From Ptychodera flava (lineage: Eukaryota > Hemichordata > Enteropneusta > Ptychoderidae), in contig NC_091935.1 in the NCBI RefSeq assembly GCF_041260155.1, positions 3,018,001-3,082,000 of the forward strand: DNA of 64,000 nucleotides, in the 5' to 3' direction. Position numbers and translations under genes: made by a program. How positions within the stretch are numbered: the first letter of the stretch is position 1; each line of letters begins with the position of its first letter. This document shows positions 1 through 12,600 of the stretch, piece by piece. The notes beneath the pieces are model-generated. The model saw only the letters and a program-made list of their open reading frames with translations. It had not been told where the DNA came from and ran no database searches.

Positions 1-476
1 AGCAACCTAATTTCGCTAGATTTTAACTGGAGATACGTTTAAGTTAAAATATTTTTACAAGATATGCAATGAATACGTATTATAAGTGAAAACATCTTGT
101 AAGTGCCTTCCTTTATGACTCCAAAATCTTCACTTCCACTGGTATAGTGTGCCTTCGCTGGGGAAACTTAGCGCTTGCTCTCACTCTATCATTACAGAAG
201 AGTTCTACTCGCATCTCCCAATACGTATTGTTTGATAATAGTTGAGCAAGTTGTTTTTCTACGAAGGTCTTTCATTACAACATTACCTAGCTCTCTATTT
301 AGACTGTCACTGACCGGTGACTCTGGAGTGTCGGGTCAGCCATAAACGAACCCGGAAACGATATCGTGAGAAATTTGCACTCTATTGCTACTACCCAGAA
401 CGATAAGTACATATTTCTCGGTCGGTCTAATTTGAGTCAGTACAACTACAGACATTACACCTGTTCCAAGGTCGTC

Positions 477-540
477 ATGAAAAGATGCAGCGTTCTTTTT
501 CTCGTTCTGTTTGCCTTGGATGTAATGGTTTTATCGACGG
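477..540 (+). CDS. Gene 1 exon: signal peptide
   Basis: ATG at 477 opens a basic start (MKRC) and a hydrophobic core ([14 protein letters not shown]), typical of a secretory signal. The exon ends in phase 1 at a strong donor (G|gtaagt). That phase fits the WxxW exon at 3657. Assignment to the kinase gene rather than a small separate gene is inferred from order and strand. Confidence 0.65.
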
Positions 541-2384
541 GTAAGTCTTGGAAACTTTAAACTGTTAAACTTGAAGTATGGCAAACGTTTATAGGCGATT
601 TATTGTTCTTTCTAAAAGTAACTTACCTCTGAGTTCATAAGTGAGGTTTAAATCTGCTGAACAAATAGTGTAGGTTACCGGCCGCCTAATTCATCAGGGC
701 AGCTAACAGAAACTGAGGAACAGTCTATTAACAACTGTTAAGAATGAGGTCGCCATGGCATTAACCTATTGCAGTAGTGGTACTTAAGCGGAAATAAATT
801 GTGAAACAATTCCCAGGGAAAGGTAAAACTGTCGTTCCAGTTTTTATAGAGGCAATTGCACTTACCGTTTATATTTTTAATCGGCCTGACGAGAGTCTTA
901 AGCACCTTTTTACGGATGCTTTATGCTCGTAAAAATTTATGGTGTTATGTTCTACTCACTTCATGCCCTCTTCCGTGTGATAAATTTGTCGGACTGTATA
1001 TGTCTTTGTGTGTAAGAAACATGTATATGTTGGGGGGACCATGGGGAAAAACAGGAAATATGTGGGGCCATAGATTTTCTCCACAATTTAGTGGGAGGCC
1101 AAGGAAAAAATCCTCAGGAAAATAGAAAATCCTCCGGCCTAACCCTGGAAGTAAATTCTGCAGAGTCCCTATCTTCGATACTAGATGCTTTCAGTGTGTT
1201 TTGTGTATTTTAAAAGCGAACAATTAAGATATGAACAATGTGCGGTTGACGAGTTATTTTGACGCTTCCTTATTATGCCATCAGTAGTGTCTTGAACTGT
1301 TGTTTCACTTCCTTGATCTAACGGTTTGATCGGTACCTCGCCGTTTTCTGATAATGTTCTCAATGTATTCTATTCTGTATCAGGAAAGTATACAATAACA
1401 TTACATTTGTCTTATTAAAGTTTATTATTTACTTAGGGCATTGATAAACAAATGATCACATGTACAAGTTCAAGTTTATCACATTTATGGTTGAGTTTTA
1501 TTGCATTTATGGTTAATTTCTTTATGGTTCCGGGTTGTTACATTAATGGTACCTTAAGTTTGTGGTTGATTTAATACAATAGTGGTTAATATTACATTCA
1601 TAGGGATTATTACATCTATGGAGGTTACGAATGACAGTCACTTGAAGATCATGTACTGAACAGGCGACGCGTAAGCTTATGTGTTCAGCAACAAAATTCT
1701 TGTATCATCACCAGCGTTGACAGTGTACAGTATTTGTGCATATGTGTTTGCGTACAAACTTGTGCGTCCTGAGTTGATATGTATCTTAAAATGAAATCAG
1801 CAAGAATTTTCAGAGCTGTCTAGATCTACACGCAATCCTTTATCAATGTCGTCTGTATGTCCTGTACTGCATGTCAATGTACTCGTGTAATCTCACAGAT
1901 ACCAGCGTATATGTGCGCATGTATGTATGTGTTGCGCTCGTAGTTAGGGGAATTACGAGTTGAGAGGTACCAGCCTGGATCGTAATGCTTTCAGTAACTG
2001 AAGCCGACACACCAAGATGTAGATTTAACACAACCTTGTACTTTATTGCAAGATGGCGACCGTGTCGTTCACTGTCAACGGTCTGATCTCAAGTCTCCGT
2101 CTAAGCTCTCTACGAAGTTAAATACATATTCAAACTTACATAATTACAAAAGTTATCACGTGGTAATTTTCCCGCCAGTCTTTGATTGTTTCTTAAGATT
2201 AAATAAGATCACACCATGGAATATCCCATTCTCGATTGTTCTCAATGAAATCTTAAGCAATAATTAATTAAACTATCACACTATCTCTTATCTGCTTCTC
2301 GTACGATCTGAGTCAATGACCTTCACACGTCTTGGCCACGTGAAGGACGCTTCGAGATAAAATCTCTACAGGGAGGGGCGTTAC

Positions 2385-2415
<31 letters not shown>

Positions 2416-3561
2416 TGTATGTATGTATGTATGTATGTATGTATGTATGTATGTATGTATGTATGTATGTATGTATGTATGTATGTATGTATGTATGTAT
2501 GTATGTATGTATGTATGTATGTATGTATGTATGTATGTATGTATGTATGTATGTATGTATGTATGTATGTATGTATGTATGTATGTATGTATGTATGTAT
2601 GTATGTATGTATGTATGTATGTATGTATGTATGTATGTATGTATGTATGTATCTATGTATCTACGTATGTATCTATGTATGTATGTCTATTTGTGCATGT
2701 ATGTATGTGTATATATGTATGTAATTTGAAATTATTTATTAGCTGACATGAAAATGCAAAGAATCTTTCACTTATACATCATAATTGTCTCATCAATATA
2801 CATAGCAAATTTCATAAACTTTTTTAGGGTCCTTCCAGTTTTATATCCCTAATTGGGAAAGTTAGTTAAGTATGCAAATTGCAAATTTCGTCAACTTTTG
2901 TCATGTCAATCTATATATGTATCCCTCATAAGGAAAAATCGTGAAACACGATCAGTAATAATTTTATCTAAAACTGCTAAAACAACTTTCATGGTTGTTG
3001 TATCACTGTATCTCAAATATACATAGCAAGTTTCGTCAACTTTGATCATGCCGATCCAGATATATGTCCCTAATTTGGAAAGTTGGTTCAATATGCAAAT
3101 TGGTGATCAGCTGAAGTGAAAATGCTTAATGACTTTCAATATCCTTTTAACCTAGTATCATCAATGTACATAGCATGTTTCGCCAACTTTGATCAAGTTA
3201 ATCGAGGTGTATATCCCTAAATAGGAAAGTTCATAAAATGTACAAATTTGGAATTAGCTTCAGTAAAAATTGGTTAATGACTTTCAGTAATGTTGTATCA
3301 TTATATGTCAATTAAGATATTATTGGCATGGATTGAGACACAGAGGGAGGGTCACTGTTTTCATGCATAAAAACTGGGAAAGGTCATGCTGGTTTTCTTG
3401 AAACACTTTTGCAGGGTCACTATTTTTCGCGCATCGTCATTTTGAAGAGCACCGCCCCCTGTAATTTCTGTCTAGTCCCTTATTACTTGGAAAACGGGAA
3501 AAAGGCAAAACCTTTCTTTCGTTTATTGGTTTGTCGGTTGGCCCTTTTAGCCAATCATTTT

Positions 3562-3600
<39 letters not shown>

Positions 3601-6600
3601 GTCAGTGACAATGAGAATATTTATATCTCCATGCATTTTTTACATCAACACACAAGATGGAGTTTGGACTCGTTGGTTTAATCTTCCAAAGGAATTTCAA
3701 GGTGACTATGAAACACTAGACAGAATACTCACCGCATTTCCTCGTCTGGTCTGTGATAACCCGTCTGGAATTGAGGTGCAAACATCAGAGGGTATGCCAG
3801 CAGCCGAGACAGGTGAAGTGTTCCACCAGTACGGTGACCATGGCTTCATTTGTTTGGATAACCAACAAGATGACGGCATTTGTAATGATTACAGAATAAG
3901 GTTTTGCTGTCCTGGTGAGTTAGAAAATGACTTTAAAAAATCTTAATTTAGCCTGACCTATGGGAGTATGCTTTTTGTCGGGGTGTCTGTGTTGGTTTTT
4001 GGTTGATGTTTGCAGTTACCCTTAGGCCTTCACAATTCTCATCTACCACCGGAGAATAATAAAGTTTTCGTTAAATTTTCCGAAATAGTCGAAAAGAGCG
4101 CTCGTTCTGTGTTGTCCTCTCGAAAGCTCTTCAGGGCGGTCTTTTTTGGCCGTTTGCAATGAAATCGTGGACTGTTACCAGGCTCTATATTCGTATGTGC
4201 AGTTGCACAGACGGTCAGAAGCGGGTCCTAGATCGCACTCCTGCACACTGATATTGGAACTAAGAAGAAAAATTGTAGTTCATCGCATGCAAATGGTCAC
4301 TACTTGGCCATTTTTTACCCTTGTCACAAAATGTAAATTTTAAATATAAGGCTATTACGAAAACAAGGCAAAGTATGTACGATGACATTAGCGCTGCAAA
4401 TGGCTTCCCTTTCCGATCGGCGGAAGGCAGCAATATGATTCTCGTGAATACTGTTCGGGATTTTCATATGATGTCATCATTTAAGCATCCTGCTAAATGT
4501 TGATTTACTTTCACATTTTTATTTTGTTACTTCTTCGCCCCTTCTTGCAAGAAAATGTTCACAGGTTTATTTGTACCAGAATATTGGCGACGAAAAAAAG
4601 CGATTCGATAGGTTCACTAAGAAGTGACCATAACAGTCTCATAATCTCGATATGCAGCTTCCTGGAATTCTAGTTTCCTGTTATAATATGATTACAAGTA
4701 ACCAAACCTAGTATATTGGGTATTCCACTCGACGAGTTTAAACAGTTCATATATGCACTCGCGTCAAGTTTATGTCAACAAACAACAAGCTGCAATGATA
4801 TGGTTTTACACGAATAATTTCACGTACATACACGAGCGTGAGAAATGTACATTAGTCTCAACCATTGCTGCTGAACGATTCCACTTTGCTGTGACAACTG
4901 ACCGCGACAAGGGTCTCACAAAATACCAGGGGGATGTTGACTGAACTTTGCTTGCAAACAAATATACTACAACAACATTTGAAAAATTACTTGCCTTTTT
5001 GACCCGGTCGATATATCCGTCTGTGTGTCTGTCTGTCTGTCTGTTTGTTGTCATTTCTCTGTCATTCTCCCGTTGTCCTTCTCCTTTTCTGTAAGTCTCT
5101 ATTGGTCTCTTCTGCACTGTATCTGTCTCTCTCTCCGTCTTCGCCTCCTCTCTCTGTCTCTCTCTGTCTCTCTCTCTCTGTCTCTCTTTCTCATGAAACT
5201 GCATGGCTATGCACTTTTGCAGGGAAGTTTGGAGCAGAGCAGTGTTTCCGCTAGCATTTTTTTCACTGCGTATTTGTGTACGCAAGCCTTGTTAAAATTG
5301 CGTACGTTGTCGCAAAATCTGCGTACATTGTTTTCAATGGTTTACAAACGCAATATTGTGTGAATAAAGTAATAAAATACTAATTGAGTGTTTTTTCAAC
5401 AAAGAAGGTTAATTTTTACTGATCGTTTTATCTCAACACAAACTGCCGGCAAGGCAGGCTTAAAAAGTCACACAAGAGGACACAAAATGTGTCAATAAAC
5501 CATGCAAATAAACGAATTTGTATATCTCCGCAAGTCAAAATGTTCATGGTGACACGTTCACTCGGGTGATGCAAAAGGTAGACTTCGCAATGTCATGAAA
5601 GTGTTTATTTCCGTCTTTGTTTCTGACGTCGAAATTCATCCATTGCGCGTGGAAAATCGAAATCGCCAGCAGCTGGCCCCTCGATGGTTATCATCATCAG
5701 ATCGTCGATAACGTCTTCATCTAGCCGACTACGTTTTGACGTCTTGATTCGGTTTTGGCAGCTAAATCCGCGTTCGCACGGTACCGACGACACCGGAATG
5801 ATTGCAGCTATGGCAGCAAGTTCAGATATTGCTGGAAATATTTCGCGATACTCGTTAAACAACATAATGCAGACATCGATGAATGGCATGTGTCGGAGCC
5901 CGTTTAGCATGAGTTTGAACTGCGGATATTCCGCACGCAGTTGCTGTTCCTGTATCACTGCGCCAGCGCGTTCACCACTGTCCACTTCTCTGACCTGTCC
6001 GTAGTGATCAATTATCACATCAAGTGATGCCTCGCCGAAGTCAGCAAGTTCATTTCCATCTCGCGGTAACTTATTTGGATTCAATACATTGTCTAATGCT
6101 CTCAAGATGCTGACTTCGTTTTCTGGGAAACGTTGCTGCAAATTCCGATCAGTGTCTGAATGAATTCACGTCTTGTGCGATTGTGTGCTTGGATGTTCAC
6201 TTCCTCTGCATAACGCAAAGTTACCCCGTCGTATACTTTAGTTTCGCGATTATAGCTGGCAATAAACTCTCTTTCGAAGACGCCAGTAAACGGTCTTTCG
6301 CACATTTCTTGTAGCGTCGCGATGGTTGACATAACCATTGGTGAACAGCCGAAAGATCGACATTTTCGCGTTGAAAGAGAAGGTTTAGGCGATCCATGAT
6401 TGCAAGGACATCTTTCAACATTTTGGTCGTTGCTACGAAACTGTATAATGATATAGATTTCAATATGCCTGAGGCAGTCGCATTGCCTCGTTCGGCCTCC
6501 TCACTCAATTCAAAATTCAGGATTGACCAGATATTGTTCACGGCAGTTACGGCTCTTGAGAGTGAAAGCCATCTTACTGAACAGGGTTCTTTCAGTGACC

Positions 6601-9600
6601 GAAAGTCGCTCGTATCCATTGCCTCGCTGAGTTGCCGAAGTCTATTGTAGCGAACAGCGGAATACTTATAGAAGTTATACAAATTGTTTATTGTGGTTCG
6701 ATAATCACTGATTTTGTCAACACCTTTACCCCGTTTTGAGGCATCAGTTGCAGCCAAAGCAACTCGGTGAGCCGCACAATGCACAGACACGAGAAATGGG
6801 TTTTTACGTTTGAAGCGGGCGGCGACGCCATTGTGTTTTCCAGTCATCACGCTGGCGCCATCCGATCCCAGTCCCATAACTTTTCGTGGCGCGATATCGT
6901 TGGCTCTGAGAGTCTCCAAGATAGCATCCATCACTGTCTCAGCTGTGCCGTTATGCACGGTGACATTTCTCAAGAAGACAGTTTTCGGGCCTGCATGAGA
7001 AATTATGCGAATATAAACAATCAACTTTTTATGGACTGTTATATTGACGCTTTCATCGACAAGGATGCCTATGTAGGGACTGCGCCTGATCAGATTACCA
7101 AGTTCACCACGTACGGTATCGGCGATCGCTCTTTGCATGTCATGAATAGAGTCGGCATGGATGTATGGATCACATTTTTCGAAAGCCTCGCAACCATTGA
7201 GCTTTTGGAGCTCTATCATTTTCGTCAATTTCGAATCGGGGAGATCTTCCTTTGCCAGAAAGTAAACAGTACGCATAACACCGAGTTGCCCATCACTCTG
7301 CTGGTCCGAAAATTTTTCCACTGCCCTTGTCATGGTTGTCCGAAGTCCTCGCAAACCAATAGCATCACGATGAGATTGGCTATCTAAATGTCGCGTTAAG
7401 GCGGAGCGTTGGATGTCGCGGCTGCCTTTCGTGAATGAATTCACAGTTTTGGCTAGATCACAAATCTGACAGAACATTTTCCTTTTTTCCGAATCATATC
7501 GTACCCATGGAAATTCTTCAGTCCATTTTTTGTTAAACCTGTCATGGACACGTCTCAGTGGTTCCGTCGGAGGCAGGTTTCCAGTCACTGTCTGGTTTTG
7601 TATTGGTGTTTCACCACCTCGAACTTGGCTTGGATCGAAAGAGTCACCATCAGATCGCTGTTCTACAGTCGTAGTACCGTGACCGGCTGAACTTGAAGCC
7701 TCTCCGTTTGCTTCATTGTGTTTTTCAGACTCCAAATCATGATTATCACCACTGGCTGATGTGGTTGATTTCCACATAAAATCGAGTGTTTTTTGACGTT
7801 TGGCCATCTTACAGCACTGACGAAAATGTGGTTCTAGTACGGAACGAATCGGTACACTTGAGTGAGCGAGTCAAGAACATGTGCTCCAGACGACGCAATG
7901 AGAAATTGATTGACAGAAATGATCAAACTTTGTTGCAATTATTAGGTGCAAAGTATAGTGGAAACTTTTGTGTATCAATTGTTTCAATAGACAGCATGAC
8001 ACATGTGAAAGTGGAGCCGCCGTTCCGCAGTTCAGTTCAGTCAAAACAATCAGAAGGGGGGAGACACGTTAATCGACTGCGTACAGCATGTACGCAAGCA
8101 CTTATTATTTTGCGTACGGTCGCCCAAGAAATGCGTAAAATACGCAGAATTCTACGCTAACGGAAACACTGGCAGAGACCTGTCATACGGAAAAAGAGAT
8201 TGCTAACTACACCATGGCGAAGAATTCCAGTGTATCCATTCGAGAGGTATGGTAGAGATAAAAGTACATTTTAATATAACTGTAAATGGGGCTTTCTCAG
8301 CCTTAATGCACTTTGCGAATTGTACTGATGTACAGTATGCATGTATGTATGTATGTATGTATGTATGTATGTATGTATGTATGTATGTATGTATGTATGT
8401 ATGTATGTATGTATGTATGTATGTATGTATCTATGTATCTATGTATCTATGTATCTATGTATCTATGTATGCATGCATGCATGTATGTATGTATGTATGT
8501 ATGTATGTATGTATGTATGTATGTATGTATGTATGTATGTATGTATGTATGTATGTATGTATGTATGTATGTATGTATGTATGTATGTATGTATGTATGT
8601 ATGTATGCATATGTATGTATGTATGTATCTATGTATCTATGTATCTATGTATCTATGTATCTCTATATGTATGTATGTATGTATGTATAATTTCATATAC
8701 GTATCCTAAAATAGGTACTTTTATATATGATCTATTGCGGGATAAGTGATGGTATTTTTAAACGTCTGTACATCAATGTTTATGTTTGTTTATTGTTATT
8801 GCGAGTGCACACTACACAGTATCTTCCAGTACCTCAATTAATTTTTCAGAATACCGCTGTTGGCAGTCACGTTTTTAATGTTGAAGAGTGGAGGCTACCT
8901 TCACAGAATTACAGTTTACACATTGTCGACGGAAATACAGTAAGGGCGCTATGTTTATAAGGCGGAATATTCACTTACATTATATTATAAACTGTTTTTT
9001 AATTTACACGATGGAAAACTGTGGCAAGATTGTAATGGCGGTATATGACATATTGATAACTTTGTGTTCGTTAATATTACGTGTTAATTTGATCGCTATC
9101 ATTAGAAGCTTCGTACAGCGTCGTATTTTGTGCTATATACTTGTGCAAAATTTTCAAGAGAATAGCTCAAGTCGGTTTTCGGTATTTCTCTCTCTGGATA
9201 GTGTTACCAATTAACGCTTCGACGTAGTTTGCAAACTGAAACAGCGATCCGTGCATTTATATCAAATAAAGCTATGATTGAAACTCATAGTATCCCTAAG
9301 GTATCGCTTGTTGTTCTGTTATGCCATTGAACCAAAGAAACAAATTAACACGCTGCCATTGTTTATACATTTAAGCTGCATCCAATTTTTTATATTAATG
9401 AAATCTCTTTACATCAGTTCAATAGGTTTGGTATCAGTGAAGATAATACTGCCATTGTTGTTGCAAACCCCCTCGAAGCATCAATAACTGAGGAGTTTGC
9501 TCTTGCAATCCACGTACATATGATGGTAAGACTATTAAGGAACATTTCCTTTATTTCAGCAATACACTGGTGTATTTGTGAACCCTGGGGCCCTGTGAAG

Positions 9601-12600
9601 AGTATTTAAGTGTGCGTGTGTTATCATCAGATTATGTATGAATGTTTATGCATAGGAAATTTTCGAGAAGAAGGACACACAGTATGCTACAAAGGACAGA
9701 TGTTACAAAGTTTAATATACAGATTGATATTGTGGGCTGACATGTTTTACGGAGTCTTGAATTGGGAATTAGTACCATCTGAAAAAAAATCTTTATGGTG
9801 GTTATATGAAGCATGATACTTCGCATCGAAACTCAAAAAACGACTCCTTCATTGATGTTGATCCATAGCTATGAGTTTGCCGGGTGTTTATTCAAGAAAT
9901 AAACCGACGGGTTGATACAATTGTAGCACTGCAGAAAGATACATATCAATATAGCCGTACATGAATGAAATAGCATTACAAGATGGTCTAGAAAAACCTG
10001 AACTAAAGATTTTCAATAAAGGGCTTTAGTTTTTTTATGCCCTTAATCTAAAGAGGTCACACATGTTCGTGCTATGTCACTAAAACAGGAGATTAATGAC
10101 AGATTCATTCACCTATTTCAGCAGCGAGAAAACTTGGCTATAAAAACCACCAACCCTTTCACGTACAACACCAGTGTCTTTTTTACATTGAGGTGACACT
10201 GGTGCCGCTGAATAAGCTATTCGGTTTCCTCACACAGTACGTTGCCTATCACATGCAAGCTTATAAGGGGGCCGTATGTAGATAATTTAAACATGCGCAC
10301 GGTAAACGCAACTAATTGTGTACGCCCTCACCCCTCCCCTCCAAACGAAAGTTTGAAAGTGCGAAAATCCAACCAAACCTCATTCTGTATCAGCATACCT
10401 ACAATCGGTAATTATGTCGCTATGAAATCACGCACACGCTGCCCCCCCCCCGCATACCTCCTCTAAAATCAATCTTTGTTCAGCGCCAACTCAAAAATGA
10501 CACAACAAATAGAATGAAATGACTTGAACCAGTGTATCCAAAATGATTGTTACATTATTTTAAATGTGCACCGAACCACATGTATGTCAAACTGAAAAAA
10601 TGCTGGTGTAGTGCCGGCGCGGTGCCGCACTGGCCTGGTACACGCCAAACTATAAAGCGATATCTTGCGATACATAAAAACATATAGTAAGATTTTGCGA
10701 TATAAAAACATGTAGTGCGATTTTTACACATGGTAATCGAAATACAGCCAACCCGCCCAAAACCACAGAAGTTGCGTTTACTGTGCGCGTGTTTAAATTA
10801 TCCAGGGTCCCTAACGTGAACCGCGTTTATGTATTGAAAAGGTTACGGTTGGTAACCCTTGCCTGAACTTTCTGCCTTTCTTTATATTTACAGAGTGAGC
10901 ACACTAGAACGTTCGGATTGACAGTTCACGTAACAGCTGTAAATGATTGGCCACCCTATTACAACAAATCATGTGAAACACCAATCAAAGACGAGGTTTG
11001 TAAACAAACGAATCATTTTGTCCAAAAGGACAAAAATGCTCGGGCAGACGTGCTTAAAATTTCAATTATTGCGAGTTCATGAGTAAAATTTTCACCGTCA
11101 ATTTGTTTCTTTCATTATAAAGATGCTACAGGGACTTCATTTTTTAAAATTTGTTTATTTTAATACGTTGTTACGCTGTCTTGAATGTTTTTATACATAT
11201 CTGAGATGCGAAATGGGGAAATGCATTTCTGTAAGTCAATACACATTGAGCAATTGTCAAATAAAAATGCAGTTCGTAACTAAAACCGTTTTTTTTTTCT
11301 CGTTGCACGTATCAGCGTTCATGGCCACATATCGCTGATATCTCACTGGATGGTAAGAAGGCCTCATATGATGATCCAAATGTCGATTTGTCCAAGCAGC
11401 TAAGATATGTTGCCAACAACTCCCACTGTAAGTCACGCATTCACAACGTAATCAATCGAAGAAAACTTATAAGTTTCTTCGATTCATTACGTTGTCTTGT
11501 CAACAAAATATCTGCACAAACTTGTATTGCCAGACAGCAAGTTCTTTAATGAAATGGCCAATCAGATTTGTACTGCAGAAGGTTAATGGTTACTTGTAAA
11601 CTATCACCGGAAGTGAACGTTTTTATCCTAACTTTGGGAAATTTTGGGTGGTATGGAAAACATAATTTTATTTCTAATTAAATTATCTTTGTCATTTGTT
11701 ATGAACTATAAGGTGCCCTAGATATATATTTCGGACTGATTGACACAAGCGCTCTCTTCCCAAGGCGAGGCACTTCGAACGATGAGATCAGCTGGTATGA
11801 CACCGAAGTGAAAGTGACACTTTTGGATGAGTCATATGACGTAGAAATTGTCGAGTTAAACAGAGGAAACACAACACATTTTGGATTTGAAATCTTTGAG
11901 GTAAAAGAGTGTGTTTTCACATGTGCATTTTAAGAGAAGAACAAGAGTTTAGAGTCATAAATAATGTAAAATGAGGGTCTTTATGTTCCCAGAAACATTG
12001 ATTCCACGCCGCACATCAAGAAATCGCAAACGCGCCATATCTTTCTTCATGAATCGACATTTCAATGATATGTTGTTTTATTGGTTTCAAAATGCTATGA
12101 GTATAGGAAGATTTCACAGTCACTAATATGTGAACTGTTCATCACATTAGTTATGGTTTTCGTTCACGGATAGATAAAACAAACTTGGACTTCTGAGATA
12201 TGATGGAAAAGTCAGGTATTTCGATAAGAGTAATTATATCCTTCTTAAGGTAGAATGCGCTTCGGGGACAAATCGCCAACCTCTAAAATTTCTACAATTC
12301 TTTTCGGATCTACCACTTGTTGGGGTTCATTTCAAAGCGTTTGGAGAAAGAAAAACTTTCAGTGACATAGTTTTTCGAAAATCCAAAATTTAATTTTTCG
12401 CCAGAGAGTTAACACAGAAATGGCGGCAATTTTGAATTTCAAATAACGGTAAACTTCCGGTAATTTGTTTCTCTAGTACTAAAACTTGCACGGTGACCCC
12501 CGAATTTTATTTTTGAGTTTGAAAGAGCATGGTTCAAATATTCTTTGTGGAAAGTTTGAGCAAAAGTGTAAGTCTTTCACTTTGGAGGCGCATACTAGCT

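Larger units (their letters stand above)
541..3656 (+). other. Gene 1 intron 1
   Basis: No exon seen. It holds an ATGT microsatellite (2384-2730), a degenerate tandem repeat (about 2735-3310) and a CAT triplet run just before the WxxW exon. Confidence 0.5.

Noticed and set aside
2387-2746. Long open frames of repeated Met-Tyr-Val-Cys
   Set aside because: They are open in three frames because the DNA is an ATGT tetramer; the same holds at 8.3, 18.2 and 47.4 kb.
3605-3656. Extending the WxxW frame upstream to an ATG at 3605
   Set aside because: The acceptor at 3655-3656 restores phase 1 with the signal exon; the upstream residues are a chance extension.
4753-4944. Open frame with [13 protein letters not shown], cadherin-like at first sight
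   Set aside because: No donor fits and the rest shows no cadherin pattern; it could still be the missing link between 3914 and 8850.
5025-5254. Ser/Leu-rich open frames near 5.1 kb
   Set aside because: Product of a CT-rich low-complexity run next to the hAT end.
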